Positions 1-11,160 of a stretch of 64,000 nucleotides of DNA are shown here, in pieces. The DNA lies in contig NC_081543.1 of assembly GCF_901000735.1 (NCBI RefSeq), positions 26,865,515 through 26,929,514 of the forward strand. The letters run 5' to 3'. Numbering within the stretch: position 1 is the stretch's first letter; each line of letters opens with the position of its first letter. This stretch comes from Corylus avellana (taxonomy: Eukaryota > Streptophyta > Magnoliopsida > Fagales > Betulaceae). The notes under the pieces are model-generated. The model was not told the origin of the DNA. It searched no databases and was given only the letters and a program-made list of their open reading frames with translations. Both the position numbers and the translations under genes were made by a program.

Positions 1-539
1 TACTAATCCCCTCCTTTCTTTTAAATGCTTTTTTTTTCTTTTTTTTTTTTACATATCTACAAAAGAGGAGGAAAAATTTAGAAGGTGATTTAAAAAAAAA
101 AAGTTGAGAAGGTAATTCGAATTAGTGGCCGTTGTTCCATGAGGCATAGCCCCCAGCTAATTAAATGCTTTCTTAGATGTACGCAGAATTCGATTTTAAG
201 TCTCTTATATGTCGATGACAACTTTTATCAATTGATCAATTAATTAACACCCCTGAAATGCTTTTTACTTTTTTATGTTTTTAGGATAAATACACGGGGT
301 AGCTAGGCCAGCAGGGGATTTTGTATTTTTAATTTTGTATTGCCATCTCCGTCGTCAACCCACCACCCAGAAAGCACCGTCTTCTCCGATTGCCACCGAG
401 CCACCACCTTGCGGCCACACCAATCCATCGACCCATTGAGCTGCGCAACCTTGATTTGGGGTTGAGAGGTTTATTCTAAAATGTGCTAGGCCCGGTATGT
501 ACCCAATTGAGAAGTGAAGATATGGATCTATGATTACAT
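1..539. other. Intergenic, no gene seen
   Basis: AT-rich sequence with homopolymer T and A runs. An open frame on the minus strand (355-693) lies in the TIM44 promoter and has no recognisable family, so I treat it as chance. Confidence 0.6.
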
Positions 540-555
540 CTTGTAAACAAAGGTA

Positions 556-574
556 TGGGCCATAAATCGGCCCA
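556..574. promoter_or_regulatory. Pair of site II promoter boxes upstream of TIM44
   Basis: TGGGCC at 556-561 and its reverse complement GGCCCA at 569-574 lie about 160-180 bp before the ATG. TGGGCY boxes (site II elements) are known to be enriched in plant promoters of genes for mitochondrial and ribosomal proteins, which fits the gene that follows. That they are active here is inference. Confidence 0.55.
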
Positions 575-670
575 TTACTTCTTTTTGTCGTGCAGGCCCG
601 GTTCAGTTCCCATAGGATTTCTTGCTCACCAATCTGTTCCATTGTCTGATTAGGGTTTTTCATACCCAAA

Positions 671-687
671 TCTCTCTCTCTCTCTCT
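671..687 (+). repeat. CT repeat in the presumed TIM44 5' leader
   Basis: An uninterrupted (TC)n tract about 50 bp before the ATG. Pyrimidine tracts are common in plant core promoters and 5' UTRs. Confidence 0.7.
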
Positions 688-734
688 GAACAAATTTCAC
701 AGCGGATAATGCGACAATCCTCCAAGTAGAAAAA

Positions 735-3700
735 ATGGCGTATTGGGGACGAATTCACCAATCGAAGCTCAAGCACTTGTCGTATCAATGGAAGAGATGC
801 TATTTTCAAAACCATTATGCGTCTTCGTTCATTTCCACTGCTTCTCGTGCGAGTCCGCGTCTTTTAAAAAATCCCAGTTGTGTTAAACAAAACAGTAACA
901 GACCCTCTGATTTTTGCAATAACATGAGGGTTTTTGGTGCTTCAGCTCAGGTATTTTTTGTGGGCATAGTTTGTTGGTTCTTTTATAATTTTTCTTTTTG
1001 TTTAACTTTTTTTAAATTTGATGAATTTGTATTTGTTTGCTTTTGTTTCAAACTTGGAGAACTGGGGGTTTTGTATTAAGGGTTTTTGTTTTCGTGATTT
1101 TTATTTATTTATTTTTTTTATTAATGATGTGGCAGTCTTCAAGTTCGAGTTTACGATTGCTTTCTGCTAATGGGTGTGCCGGGAATCGCCGTTTCAGTGT
1201 CTTCAATGAGTTTTCAGAAAAAATGAAAGGCGAAGCTAACAGGTGTTTTTTGTATTGTTTGTTCAGTTCCTTTTAAGCTTGCTCTCTGTACAGTTATGGA
1301 TAACCAATGTTATATTGTAAGGTTTATGCTTTGTTTGGTCGCTGATCATTGTTTTAGGGGGGTAATATGTATGTGCTAATAAGTAGACGATGACTTTTTA
1401 ACCGGGTCTCTATTGGGTTGCCTCTTCTTGTTCATCATTTATGCTTGTCCCTGAGTTTTCTTTTGTATGTATGTTTGCTTTATTTCGCTGCATGAAAAAT
1501 GATATTGGAAACAGAAATAAAGTATAACTTTGATATCTAGATTTTTTTAGTTGTTTAAGAATGGATGAACAATGAAGTCTGACTGAGCCTGGCATGACTT
1601 TTTTGTTTATTTCATCTGAACATAAAATCTTTTCTATTGCTTTGATTGAGTAATGACCAACAAGGGATTCTGTTGTTGGAATAGGCAGAGAGATATCTTA
1701 GGCTAGGTAATAATGTTAATATGCGTAGAATGTTACTACTTTTGCAGTTATGTTGAAATTTAGGTTTTGGAGATATAAGTATTTGTTGAGTTTCTGAATG
1801 ACAGTGGCTCAAGTTCCCATTCTGATTTTGAAGCTGAAGCGAACAAGTTTTTACTTATATCAACACTTTATCATTCATGTCTTCTTTAAACTCTGTTTGT
1901 GATATTTAGTGTGGGACTTTATATATGTCTTAGGTTAGGTAATAGTGTTATATGCTTAGAATGTTACTTCTTTTGTAGTTAAGTTGAAATTTAGGATTTG
2001 GAGATATAAGTATTTGTTGAGATTCTGGATGACAGTGGCTCAAGTCCCCATTCTGATTTTGAAGCTGAAGCAAACAAGTTTTTACTTATATCAACACTTT
2101 ATCTTTCATGTCTTCTTTAAACTCCGTTTGTGATCTTCAGTGCGGGACTTTATACTTGTCACTCTGTTGGATGCAGAAATCCAGAATTCCAACAGTCACT
2201 CAAGGAGCTGAAAGAGAAAGCAGAAGAGCTAAAAGGGGTCAAAGAAGATCTGAAAAATAGGTAATATTGTAATTACCTAATGACTTGTGTAATGAGCTAA
2301 AAGGGGTCAACAATTACTCTCTTGTATACTTCATGTGTACATGGGTTGCGCCCCTCTATTGGTTGTTTGAATATACATTATTTATCAACAAAAAAAAAAA
2401 AAAATAGCTTTATTAGTTATTCGGCTGAGACATACTTTTGTATGTCAAGGCTTAGTGACACTTCAATGGTGGGATTGAGATGGTGAAATGGCGAATGCAG
2501 AACAAAGCAGACAACTGAGCAACTGTACAAGCATGTGGATGGTGTGTGGACGGAGGCTGAAGCAACGGCTAAAAAGGTTTGATTTAAATATATTATATTG
2601 CAGAAAGAAAGAAAGAATTTACAGATAACAGCGCACACTTCTGAATACATTCTATTAGTTGTATCATATAAATTTTCCTGATGCTTCCATCTGATGTTCT
2701 GCAACACATGGTTCTGGTCTCCAGTGAATTTGTTTGTGTGCTTTTGCTTGCATTTGTAATTTCATCATCAGCGGTGTCTTCAAATATGTGTAGAGGTTGT
2801 GTTTAGCTTGTATGGTGGGTCTTAGGATCCATCTTGGAAAAATTATAGGTGTATCTTTGGTACTCGTCTTCCAAGATCTGCAGCAGTTGTTGCTGCCAAT
2901 ACTTTGCTGAGGGTCCTTAACAGGGCCCTTGTTAAGCATCAAAAGTGACTTTCATCTATATTAGTGAAGTATTATTCATGATATTGTTGTTGTTTTTAGG
3001 TTTCTGCCAACATGAAAGAGAAGATTTCAGCTGCAACAGAGGAGGTGTGCTTTCTGTCTATAATTTCAGTTCATCAGTGATGTACTGCTCTACATATTTT
3101 TCATTGATGAGTGATGATAGTACTTTTTTTTTTTTTTTTTTTTTTTTTGTGTTGAATGATGATAATATACTAGTTATTTACTGTCTTATGCGATTAGGTC
3201 AAAGAAACTTTGGGGGTTGGTAAGCAAGAGTCTTCTGAATTTAGTGGTACTTCAGCCAATGATGGCTCCAATGTGAAAGATGGAAGCAAGGCCTCATCTG
3301 GAGAAGAGAATTATCAGCAGTCTGCATCTGGTGAAACTGCAGAAACTTTGTTTAGCAAATTTAAGTCCAGTCTTCCTTCCCAGAAGGTTTCTTTGGCATT
3401 CCAGAAATTAAAGGAAGCAAAGATCACTGACTTAGCAAAGAAGGGATATGATATTGTAAGAGATGAATTAAGTGGTACGACAAGTAAGAAAAAACACCTG
3501 CAACATAATCCTTCCACATCAACAGGTGAAAGAAGTACAAAAACTGATATCGTCATTGTACCCACAAAGCAGTCCCCATGGAGTAAAAAGTGGGAGGCAT
3601 TCAAAGAGAAGGTAAATTTATCCTTGTTGCCAACTCTACTTCGAAGATCATAGAAGTTCTATCTATTTTATATATAATTTCTTGTCTCTCATCTGAAATA

Positions 3701-6700
3701 GATTTTTTCTTTTCTTTTTTCTCCCCTAAGCTTCATGGTAATCCTACATTCAAGCGTATCAGCGGGTTTAGCGAACCTGTTGTCACAAAGAGTCAGGAGG
3801 TATTTTTCAATATAATATTGTTTCATTTCATTTGCCAGTTTGTCTAGTTGAAATGCTAACCCGTTCTGCTTGGTTTTCTTGTTTCTACTGCAACTTTTTT
3901 TTTCTTGAAATAGCTCTAGTCATTAAATGCCATGTATGCCCATGCTTAGGGTTTGAACAAAAATCAGATGCCACTTAGTGGCAAGACAAGTCTGATGTGT
4001 TCTAAATAAGAATGGGGTTGAAATGGGGGTCTCTATCTCCCTTTTCTGTTGCACTGCTGATTTCAATTGATGAACTCTTTTGTGAAGGGATGAGGGTGTT
4101 TGGTTAGTGGGCTTTGCGTTGGTGTGTTTGTTTGAGGGTTTTTGGGTGGTTTTTTGGTTTTTCTGGGTGGGTGTGCTGGGGTTTTTCTTTGGGTTCGCTT
4201 TGGCCCCCTTTGTATACGCTGTGTGTAATTAGGGACGCCTCTCGCTTTTCTCCTTCTTTAATAAAACTTCTTATTACTTATCAAAAAAAAAAACAAAAAA
4301 GAATGCCTAACTACAATTTATGGACATCTTGTACAGAAGTAAACATGTACCTGGTTATTTTTTGAAGCTAGTATTTAAATTTTCAGAGACCTTACAAAGA
4401 AGGAAAATTTAATCTATAAAATGCAATCTTCAATTATGGTTTTCTCAGTGCCAATGCCATATGCTTACCCTGTTTTCTTGTTTATTGCTTTTTGTTGCTT
4501 AGTGTCTACTGTAACTGACAATAATTGCTTATCTTTTATTCCAATTTTTTTTTTTCCTTGGTATTTAAATTTATTCAAATTGGTCTAACCATAAGGGAAG
4601 GGTTGAAGTACTATATCCTTCTTGAATTTGTAATGTTATGCATTTTAAATTCTAATTGACATTTAATAATTTAATCACTGACAATGACATGTTATTCAGT
4701 TTTAATATTCCTTATAATTGATGTTAGCTTTCTTAATACTCAACCGCTTGCAATGTGCTGTAAATTTTGTCTGGGTTGGAATTGGCAGATTGCAGAAGAT
4801 GTGCGGGAAAGATGGGAGACAAGTGATAACCCCATTGTTCACAAAATTCAGGAGTATGCTTTTCTGCCTTGATATTTTTCCCCTTGTTCTACTAATGATT
4901 TATAAATTGTAAGGGTACGTAAAAGAGTTATTTCATGTGGTATTCTTAGTGCTAATTTGACCGTCTTCTGTTCGACAGTCTCAATGAAAGTATCTTTCAA
5001 GAAACAGATGCTGCAATATCAGTCAAGGAAATACGGCAACGAGATCCGTATGTTCATGTTTCTGCTGGTTTTTGTCTCAGAATTTGAATTTCCTATTTTA
5101 ACAACTTTTAACTTTTTTCACTTTCTATAATATTTGTGTGGATTAGATCTTTCTCCTTACCAGAGTTTGTGGCAGAAGTTCAGGAAGCGACCAGGCCAGT
5201 CCTCCATGCTTACATGAAGGTGAGGTGCTGAGCTTCTTTAGGAAATTTGGAATGGCGTTGCCCTTCTATTCTGTCCTTTTCTATCACATTTCTTTCCAAG
5301 ATATGTGGTTCATGTGAGTGCATTGGAGTTTCTTGTATGTATCAAATTATCAATGGTTTATGTTTACAGGCAGATGTCGAAACTCTTCAGAAGTATTGTG
5401 GCCCTGAAGTGATAGAGCGGTGTAAAGCTGAGTATAAGGCTTATCAAAGCAATGGCATCTTTTTTGATAACAAGGTAAGAAATTTCACTTTCCTCAAGTC
5501 TATCACGCTGTTTCTTAGCTTTTGTTCAAGTTTAATGCATAAACAAAGGTCTATGACTGTTTCTGCCCAAATTGGGTTGCATTGTGTTATAATATGCAAA
5601 AAATATAAAAGAAATGGGGATGAATCTGCTTTTCTTAATGCAGATTCTACATATATCAGATGTTGAAGTTAAAGAGACCAAAATGATGGGAAATTCTCCC
5701 ATTATAATCTTTGTGGTATGCATTTCCTTTTTCTTTGAACTTGATAGCAAGCATCTTTAGCACTTCTCTTGTGCACACAATTTCTGACATTGATGATCTC
5801 TTCTGTGGAATCGTCACAGTTCCAAACACAGCAGGTCTATTGTGTACGTGATAGACATGGTTCAATAATAGAAGGGGGCCAGGTAAAACATGTTTTTTTT
5901 TTCCCAAGCATTATGTTGGCCAAAAGTGCAACTTCAAACTTAAAAGCGATATTCATGGTTCCCTTAGCATTGGTATTATTATCTACCATTATATAGGTGT
6001 AAAATTTATGTCTAATAATGACCAGAACAACTTGAACTTCAAAAAGTAGCTTATGTTGATTCTTCAGCTTGAATTTTTTTTGAAAAATGTTTGTTTGTCT
6101 AGATTTTACGAACTTAAAATTTTAATATTATGATGTACATCGGGATCTTGTGCCCGTTATTCAGTGGAGGAACATTATATTGTTGTCCAATGCCCACTTC
6201 AAAAACTGAAAAAAAAAAAAAAAAAAAACCCACTTAAGCGCATCCAACAATCAAAGGAATAATGCAAGGTCATAACTCATAAGTCTATGCGGTAGCTCAA
6301 TCATTTGAGATCGGTCTTTGATTTGAAAGTATTTTTGAAGTTTTACATGTCTGTTTCTTGTATCTTGGCTGAGTTTTTTCTTCTTTTTTTGTCAATATTA
6401 AAACTTTGAACCTTGCTGTTCATTTGTGATGAATATATAACATATTGAATGGTTTTACGAGATTGTTGTGCAAGCTGGAAAAGTGACAGACAAACTGAAC
6501 TTGTGTGATCATAATAGTTAACATCAATAAAGTGGATATCCGTTTAAGAAATCATGGTTTCGGGTATGTCTATTGAGTTCTGGTCAATGTCCATGGCTTC
6601 AGTATGGCTTTTGAGTTCTATTACATGTTTAAGAGCCTCATTGATATGTTTTCCATGGATTTGCACCATTTGGAGTGTCGAGTAGCAATCCATGTCTCCT

Positions 6701-7452
6701 TGTGTTAACATGAGCATGTTAAGAGGTGGCAATTCGTATTCGCATCATGTTCGAATTGTGTCGAGGCATGAATATAAAACTATATAAGTCAACTCTAACC
6801 TGACCATTTAATTATACGTGCAAGTCCCTTCAACCCTAAACCGCTTATTTCGTATTAGATTCACAGATTGTGTCAAAAATTGTCAGTCGTAAATATTGTG
6901 TGTTGGATTCGGGTCTTGTTGAAATATGGGTATAAGACTATATAAGTCAACTTTAACCTAACCCATTTAATTAAAACATATCAGACTTCTCAACTTTAGC
7001 CCATTAATTTTGTGTTGGGTTTGCGGGTCGTATCAGTCCTAAGCATGTTTGGGTGAATTGAGGAGTGCAAGTTGGTATGTAATTCATGTGGAATATCAGA
7101 CTCTGGAAACTAATACAAAGCAACACTAGTCGTATCCTTCAACATATGTACCATGTTATTGTGTAGAAATTAGCTTAGCTATGCTTATATGATCATATAG
7201 ACGCATCTCTAAGCATTGCATTCAAGGAATTATAACATCTTATTATTATACCGCGATGGCCATGCCCGTAAGAAATTTCAATGCTACTAAACATCCTGTC
7301 ATATTTTGTGATATTTCTAGGATACAATCCACACTGTATACTATGCTTGGGCAATGCAACTAGTAGATGCAGAAGAACTTGGAGATGGTGCTCTCTACCC
7401 AATATGGAGGCTAAGAGAAATGCAACAATTTGGAGTCCTAGCCCTAATCTAG
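735..7452 (+). CDS. TIM44: TIM44-like mitochondrial inner membrane translocase subunit, 14 exons, 529 aa
   Basis: Encodes the matrix-side TIM44 subunit, which tethers the mtHsp70 import motor to the TIM23 channel. Exons: 735-950, 1136-1242, 2177-2260, 2501-2576, 3000-3044, 3198-3611, 3731-3799, 4789-4853, 4979-5047, 5147-5219, 5370-5474, 5644-5715, 5820-5882, 7321-7452. All junctions are GT-AG and the spliced frame stays open for 1590 nt. Residues 1 to about 60 are Ser/Arg/Lys-rich with few acidic residues, as in a mitochondrial presequence. Residues about 108-180 are Lys/Glu-rich and probably coiled coil. The C-terminal Tim44 domain covers about 355-525, with marks such as [21 protein letters not shown], then [20 protein letters not shown] and a WAMQLVD near the end. 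The Arabidopsis proteins are somewhat shorter. The ATG is the first in the exon and follows the CT-rich leader. The last intron (1.4 kb) carries a dispersed repeat. Confidence 0.95.
1694..2158 (+). repeat. Tandem duplication of about 232 bp inside TIM44 intron 2
   Basis: Two adjacent copies (about 1694-1925 and 1926-2158) share long matching stretches such as GATGACAGTGGCTCAAG and TTTTTACTTATATCAACACT, with scattered substitutions. The second copy ends about 18 bp before the exon 3 acceptor, so both copies carry acceptor-like sequence. The divergence suggests an old event. Confidence 0.9.
2314..2404 (+). mobile_element. Short LINE-like 3' tail in TIM44 intron 3
   Basis: TTGTATACTTCATGTGTAC followed by TTTATCAAC and an A-run of 15 resembles the 3' end of plant L1-type LINEs. 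Only the last 90 bp or so are present, as expected of a 5'-truncated insertion. Confidence 0.5.
4088..4300 (+). mobile_element. 5'-truncated LINE 3' end in TIM44 intron 7
   Basis: A GT-rich stretch, then CCTTTGTATACGCTGTGTG, GACGCCTCTCGC, an AATAAAAC signal, TTATTACTTATC and a poly(A) tract at 4282-4300. This is the usual layout of a plant L1 3' UTR. It is in the sense orientation of the gene, so its AATAAA lies inside the TIM44 pre-mRNA. I could not define the 5' end or target duplications. Confidence 0.65.
6725..7042 (+). repeat. Dispersed two-subunit repeat, copy 1 (in TIM44 last intron)
   Basis: A family of about 320-345 bp made of two related halves, each with the core TATAARACTATATAAGTCAA and ending in a GGGTTYGCGGGTCGT-like segment. 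It starts near GGTGGCAATTCG and ends near TCCTAA. Further copies lie at 19591-19933, 24647-24990 and 60743-61070, with a partial one near 9110-9200. No coding capacity. It is probably a non-autonomous element of unknown class. Confidence 0.75.
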
Positions 7453-7577
7453 TTGCAGTCTCATTTTGTTGATGCATGTTGTACTCCCCCCTTATTTTTG
7501 GGGTACAAATTGGCCTGGGTTTTGTTTCATTCCAGGGAAACACTTGTTAGTAGGTATTTCTTATTTATTTTTTACTG

Positions 7578-7583
7578 AATAAA
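7578..7583 (+). terminator. Candidate poly(A) signal for TIM44
   Basis: AATAAA lies 126 bp downstream of the TIM44 stop. Plant signals are loose, so this is only a plausible near-upstream element. Confidence 0.5.
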
Positions 7584-7599
7584 GAAAAGAGGTACAATG

Positions 7600-8300
7600 C
7601 ACTGTTCATTCATTTGAGAGAGATTTGTTTGTCAATCTCAGAAATATTTAATTTGTAATAGATGAAATATGTACCACCAAATAGAAGGTTAACCTATACA
7701 AATCTGAAATGGACACAGTTTAACACATCCTTCTTTTTTCTTTATTATTTTTTCTGAGGCATACACATTTAAAGCATAAAAAGCTTTTTATTAAAACTGG
7801 AACCATATCGATCCTTTGTCTCGGCCGTTGTAGCATGTGTTGCAACTAAATGCAAATGCAAGGATTTTGCTTGTTGCATGATTTGACCCGACACTTCATA
7901 ACACGAGCTAATGATAGCCATGCATTATTTTGTGTTCGCGTCTCCGAAAACACCCCTCTCAACCCATGATAATTTAATGCACTTGGGAGGCAGCTGATCT
8001 TGAAGTATGAATCATTCCAGGCACATTAAGATGACCTAATTCTCCTCTTGGAAAGGGGGGTCGTCGCACATAATTATTTGTACTGCTACTTGAGGTGGAG
8101 TATGGCGGTGTAATAATGAAGCATTAGTGGTCCTCTGGTGAAGCAATGGGCAAAATATGGACCACGGACCAGGAGCGTGGAGCCCACGGCATTACACCTC
8201 GAGAAACGAGAGGAACCTTCATTTCCGGCCTCCGGGTGGGTCCTAATTGAAACAATCTGCTGCTAACTGGAGCCCACTTGTCTCACCCACTTTGAAGAAA
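7600..8300. other. Intergenic, nothing recognised
   Basis: No open frame of note, no repeat structure and no RNA gene seen. Confidence 0.5.
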
Positions 8301-8538
8301 ATGTTCAAAAACCAACGCCACTTTTTTCAATGGACACAGTCATGCCACTAAATCATTGGACTAGTACAATACATGGGCGGGGCCTCTATGAACTACCAAG
8401 TGTGAGATCTGATTTCATGAACTACTGTTGTGTATCCCACCTAATGTTCAAAAACCAACGCCACTTTTTTCAATGGACACAAGCATGCCACTAAATCATT
8501 GGACTAGTACAATACTTTTGGTTGGACTAGTACAATAC
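8301..8538 (+). repeat. Direct duplication of about 72 bp with a third partial copy
   Basis: ATGTTCAAAAACCAACGCCA starts copies at 8301-8372 and 8443-8515, nearly identical. The end segment TTGGACTAGTACAATAC is repeated again at about 8522-8538. Confidence 0.85.
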
Positions 8539-8665
8539 TTTTTTTTGGGCCTATGAACTACTCAACCGTGATTGTGTTCAAATTTTTTTTTTTTTTGATC
8601 AATTAAAGGCTCATTTCACGAGTTAAAAGTCGTTAATTCAGATGATTTATCTGTCATTTTGTCCT

Positions 8666-8790
8666 TATAAATTATAATTTATTGTTACTTTATCCATATG
8701 AACTACAATGCATTGTCACTTTACTCTCATGAATTACAATGCATTATTACTTTGCCTCCATGAACTACAACGCATTGTCACTTTGACCGT
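8666..8790 (+). repeat. Four imperfect 31-bp tandem repeats within a larger foldback-like element
   Basis: Units start at about 8666, 8698, 8729 and 8760, each a variant of ATGAACTACAATGCATTGTC. The surrounding 8540-8952 has TGAACTAC motifs on the left and GTAGTTCATGA motifs on the right, so the whole may be a decayed non-autonomous DNA transposon. Confidence 0.65.
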
Positions 8791-9030
8791 CTGAATTAAC
8801 GTATTTAACTGGCGAAAGGGGCCTTTAATTGACAGAAAGAGGGTTTTGGGTACAAAATGGTAGTTCATGAGGTCGGGTCACACAATTGGTAATTCATAGG
8901 GTCAAAGTGAAAATGTGTTATAGTTCATGAGACAAAAAATGTAGTTTTCCCATACTTTAGGCAAAGAGAGATACAATTCGTGTTCGCATATTGAGTTTTG
9001 ATTATTTTAAAGCATAGAGTGAAAAGCTTT

Positions 9031-9114
9031 TTAAACTCGACATGCGATTATTTTAAAGCATTGATTATGTAAAATTTATGATTAATATCTTTAAATATCG
9101 CATGTCGAGTTTAA
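9031..9114. repeat. Perfect 18-bp inverted repeat with a 48-nt loop
   Basis: TTAAACTCGACATGCGAT at 9031-9048 is exactly reverse-complemented at 9097-9114. It sits beside a partial copy of the dispersed repeat family. Confidence 0.85.
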
Positions 9115-9200
9115 ATTTATCAAAATATAAATATAAAATTATATAAGCCAATTTTAATAAGCCCGCGGCAGACTTCTCAATATAAATTTATTTTAACCCT

Positions 9201-10594
9201 ATTTAAGAATAATAAATGGATGGATTGGATACCCATATCACTGCTATGAGTGTCCTTTCTGTGACCTCAGCATTGTCTATACTCTATACACCGACACTTT
9301 TCGTTGCTCTTTTTCTTATTATTATTATTGTCATTTACTGTTCTTTTGGTCGATCTTATCCATGAATTTGCAGAAGGTAGAAGGTACATAGATGCACAAG
9401 ATTCATACAGATTTCCTCGTATGCTGTTTTAAAAGGTCAAAAAATGCCACAAAAATGAAGTGAATTCCCCTTGGTGGGGTGGGGTGGGCCGCCGGGCCGG
9501 TGGGGTGTTATATCATGGACTACTGTGTATTAAATTATGACCGTTGACGTTTACCTTGAAATGAAATCTGGGCCTCTACTTTATGTCTCTGAGTGATAGA
9601 TGTGACTTTGGTCGGATTCTGTTCATGCATTTCTTCTTTCAAATGTTTCTCCACATCTTCAGAAAAATCCCTACTTTTTGCAAGTAATCTTTGTGCTATG
9701 AAAATGTCATGAGAGTTTTATTTGATGCGCAAAAATAACAAATAGGTTAATTTATTAATTTTTTATCTAATTTTTTTAGCAAAGAACGTCAAATAATTAG
9801 TAACGTGTTATAATTTAATTAACGTTGATGTAGCATTTGATGATTTCTATTAAAAAAAAAAGCAAAAATTTGGTGCGGGATTCTATTTGTTATTTGTGCG
9901 TACGATAGAGAGCTCTGATAATATTTTTATATCACTTGTAATTTATTACAAATTGGTATAATTGTTAGGTTAACTTCTCAAAACTTTTTTTTTTAGCACC
10001 ACCACCTTCTAATGAAGATTAACCAAGGCCTCAATTCCATCCATTGCTATACATATTTTTATAACATAAGGATAATGAAGATTAGTTTAAGGCATGCAAT
10101 CTAATAGGTACCTAACTCCAAAAGCTTCATAATGTGAAAAGTCAAGTCTTTGAATCTATTACATATTAAGCTTGGCCCGATTTGCCCTTTTTACCCTAAA
10201 TTGGATCATATCACGATCATAACGATCCGTCACACACTTTCGTATTGACATCTACAATGCCCCCGCTTTATAGCAGGGTTTCACTTGGGCTACACTGACC
10301 CTTTTCACAAGTAAACTTTTTAATAAGTTGTTTTCTCGAGATTCAAACACATAACGTGGCGCCCGCTCTCGTACTAATTTGACCCAATTACCTTAAATTG
10401 AGCCCCACTAACATTATACCACAATCCCAAAATCAAAATTAAAGAGAAGGGGACAGGACATCACTGGACGTTGAAGCTGACATGAATTTAGAACTAATTA
10501 ATGGTCTTCCATATATTGGCCATTGAATAGTTTATTTTAGTGTCAATCTACATTATTTTATCTGGGTTTCTCAAAAACATTCACGCACCCACAG

Positions 10595-10596
<2 letters not shown>
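9201..10596. other. Intergenic, no gene seen
   Basis: Contains a G-rich GGTGGGGTGGGGTGGG-like patch near 9474-9507 and AT-rich DNA. No coding or RNA gene is supported. Confidence 0.5.

Positions 10597-10649
<53 letters not shown>
10597..10649. repeat. (AT)n microsatellite, about 26 units
   Basis: Uninterrupted AT dinucleotides. Confidence 0.95.
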
Positions 10650-10652
<3 letters not shown>

Positions 10653-10975
10653 TTAAAAGAAATGAACATGAAATGAGACGAGGTTCTTGTTAATGCTAAT
10701 CTAATAATCACGGGTTTTCAAATTGAAGTACAATAATCCCAACACAATCCAACAAACCCTAGATGCACCTGTCCAGAAGAAGGCAACCTTTTCAAATAAA
10801 CAAATAATGTTAAATCATTAATTGTCTTAAAAGTTATATATATATAATTAATATTTTAATACTCTTTTTTAATAAGCGAGGACCATGAAAATTGAATGAC
10901 AAAAAAAAAATTCAAAAAGATCGAACCCAGAACATTTTCTTTAGTAAGTATATTCTTCATTAATGAATAAAAAGA

Positions 10976-11160
10976 TCAACCAATGGCAGTTTGCTCACCG
11001 ATTACAAAACCATATATACAATTTAGAATTTTCTCAAGCCAAACACTATCTATGACATACTTAATGGCTTCTCTATTCAAACCGTGAGCTACTAAATTTG
11101 CATCTCTTTTAACATGTTCAATCTTGCATGATCTCAATAAATATATACATTTTTTAATAC
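10976..11160 (-). pseudogene. LINE RNase H (RVT_3-type) C-terminal relic, antisense
   Basis: The minus strand from about 11117 down to the stop at 10976-10978 reads in one frame through HVKRDANLVAHGLNREA and a WLEKI segment. This matches the C-terminal end of the RNase H domain of plant LINE polyproteins, with its typical R-AN--AH motif. Upstream the frame decays and the rest of the element is missing. Downstream on the same strand is untranslated sequence. It is a fragment, not a gene. Confidence 0.6.

Noticed and set aside
355..693. 112-residue minus-strand frame upstream of TIM44
   Set aside because: Covers the TIM44 promoter and leader, and the site II boxes explain this sequence better; no known family.
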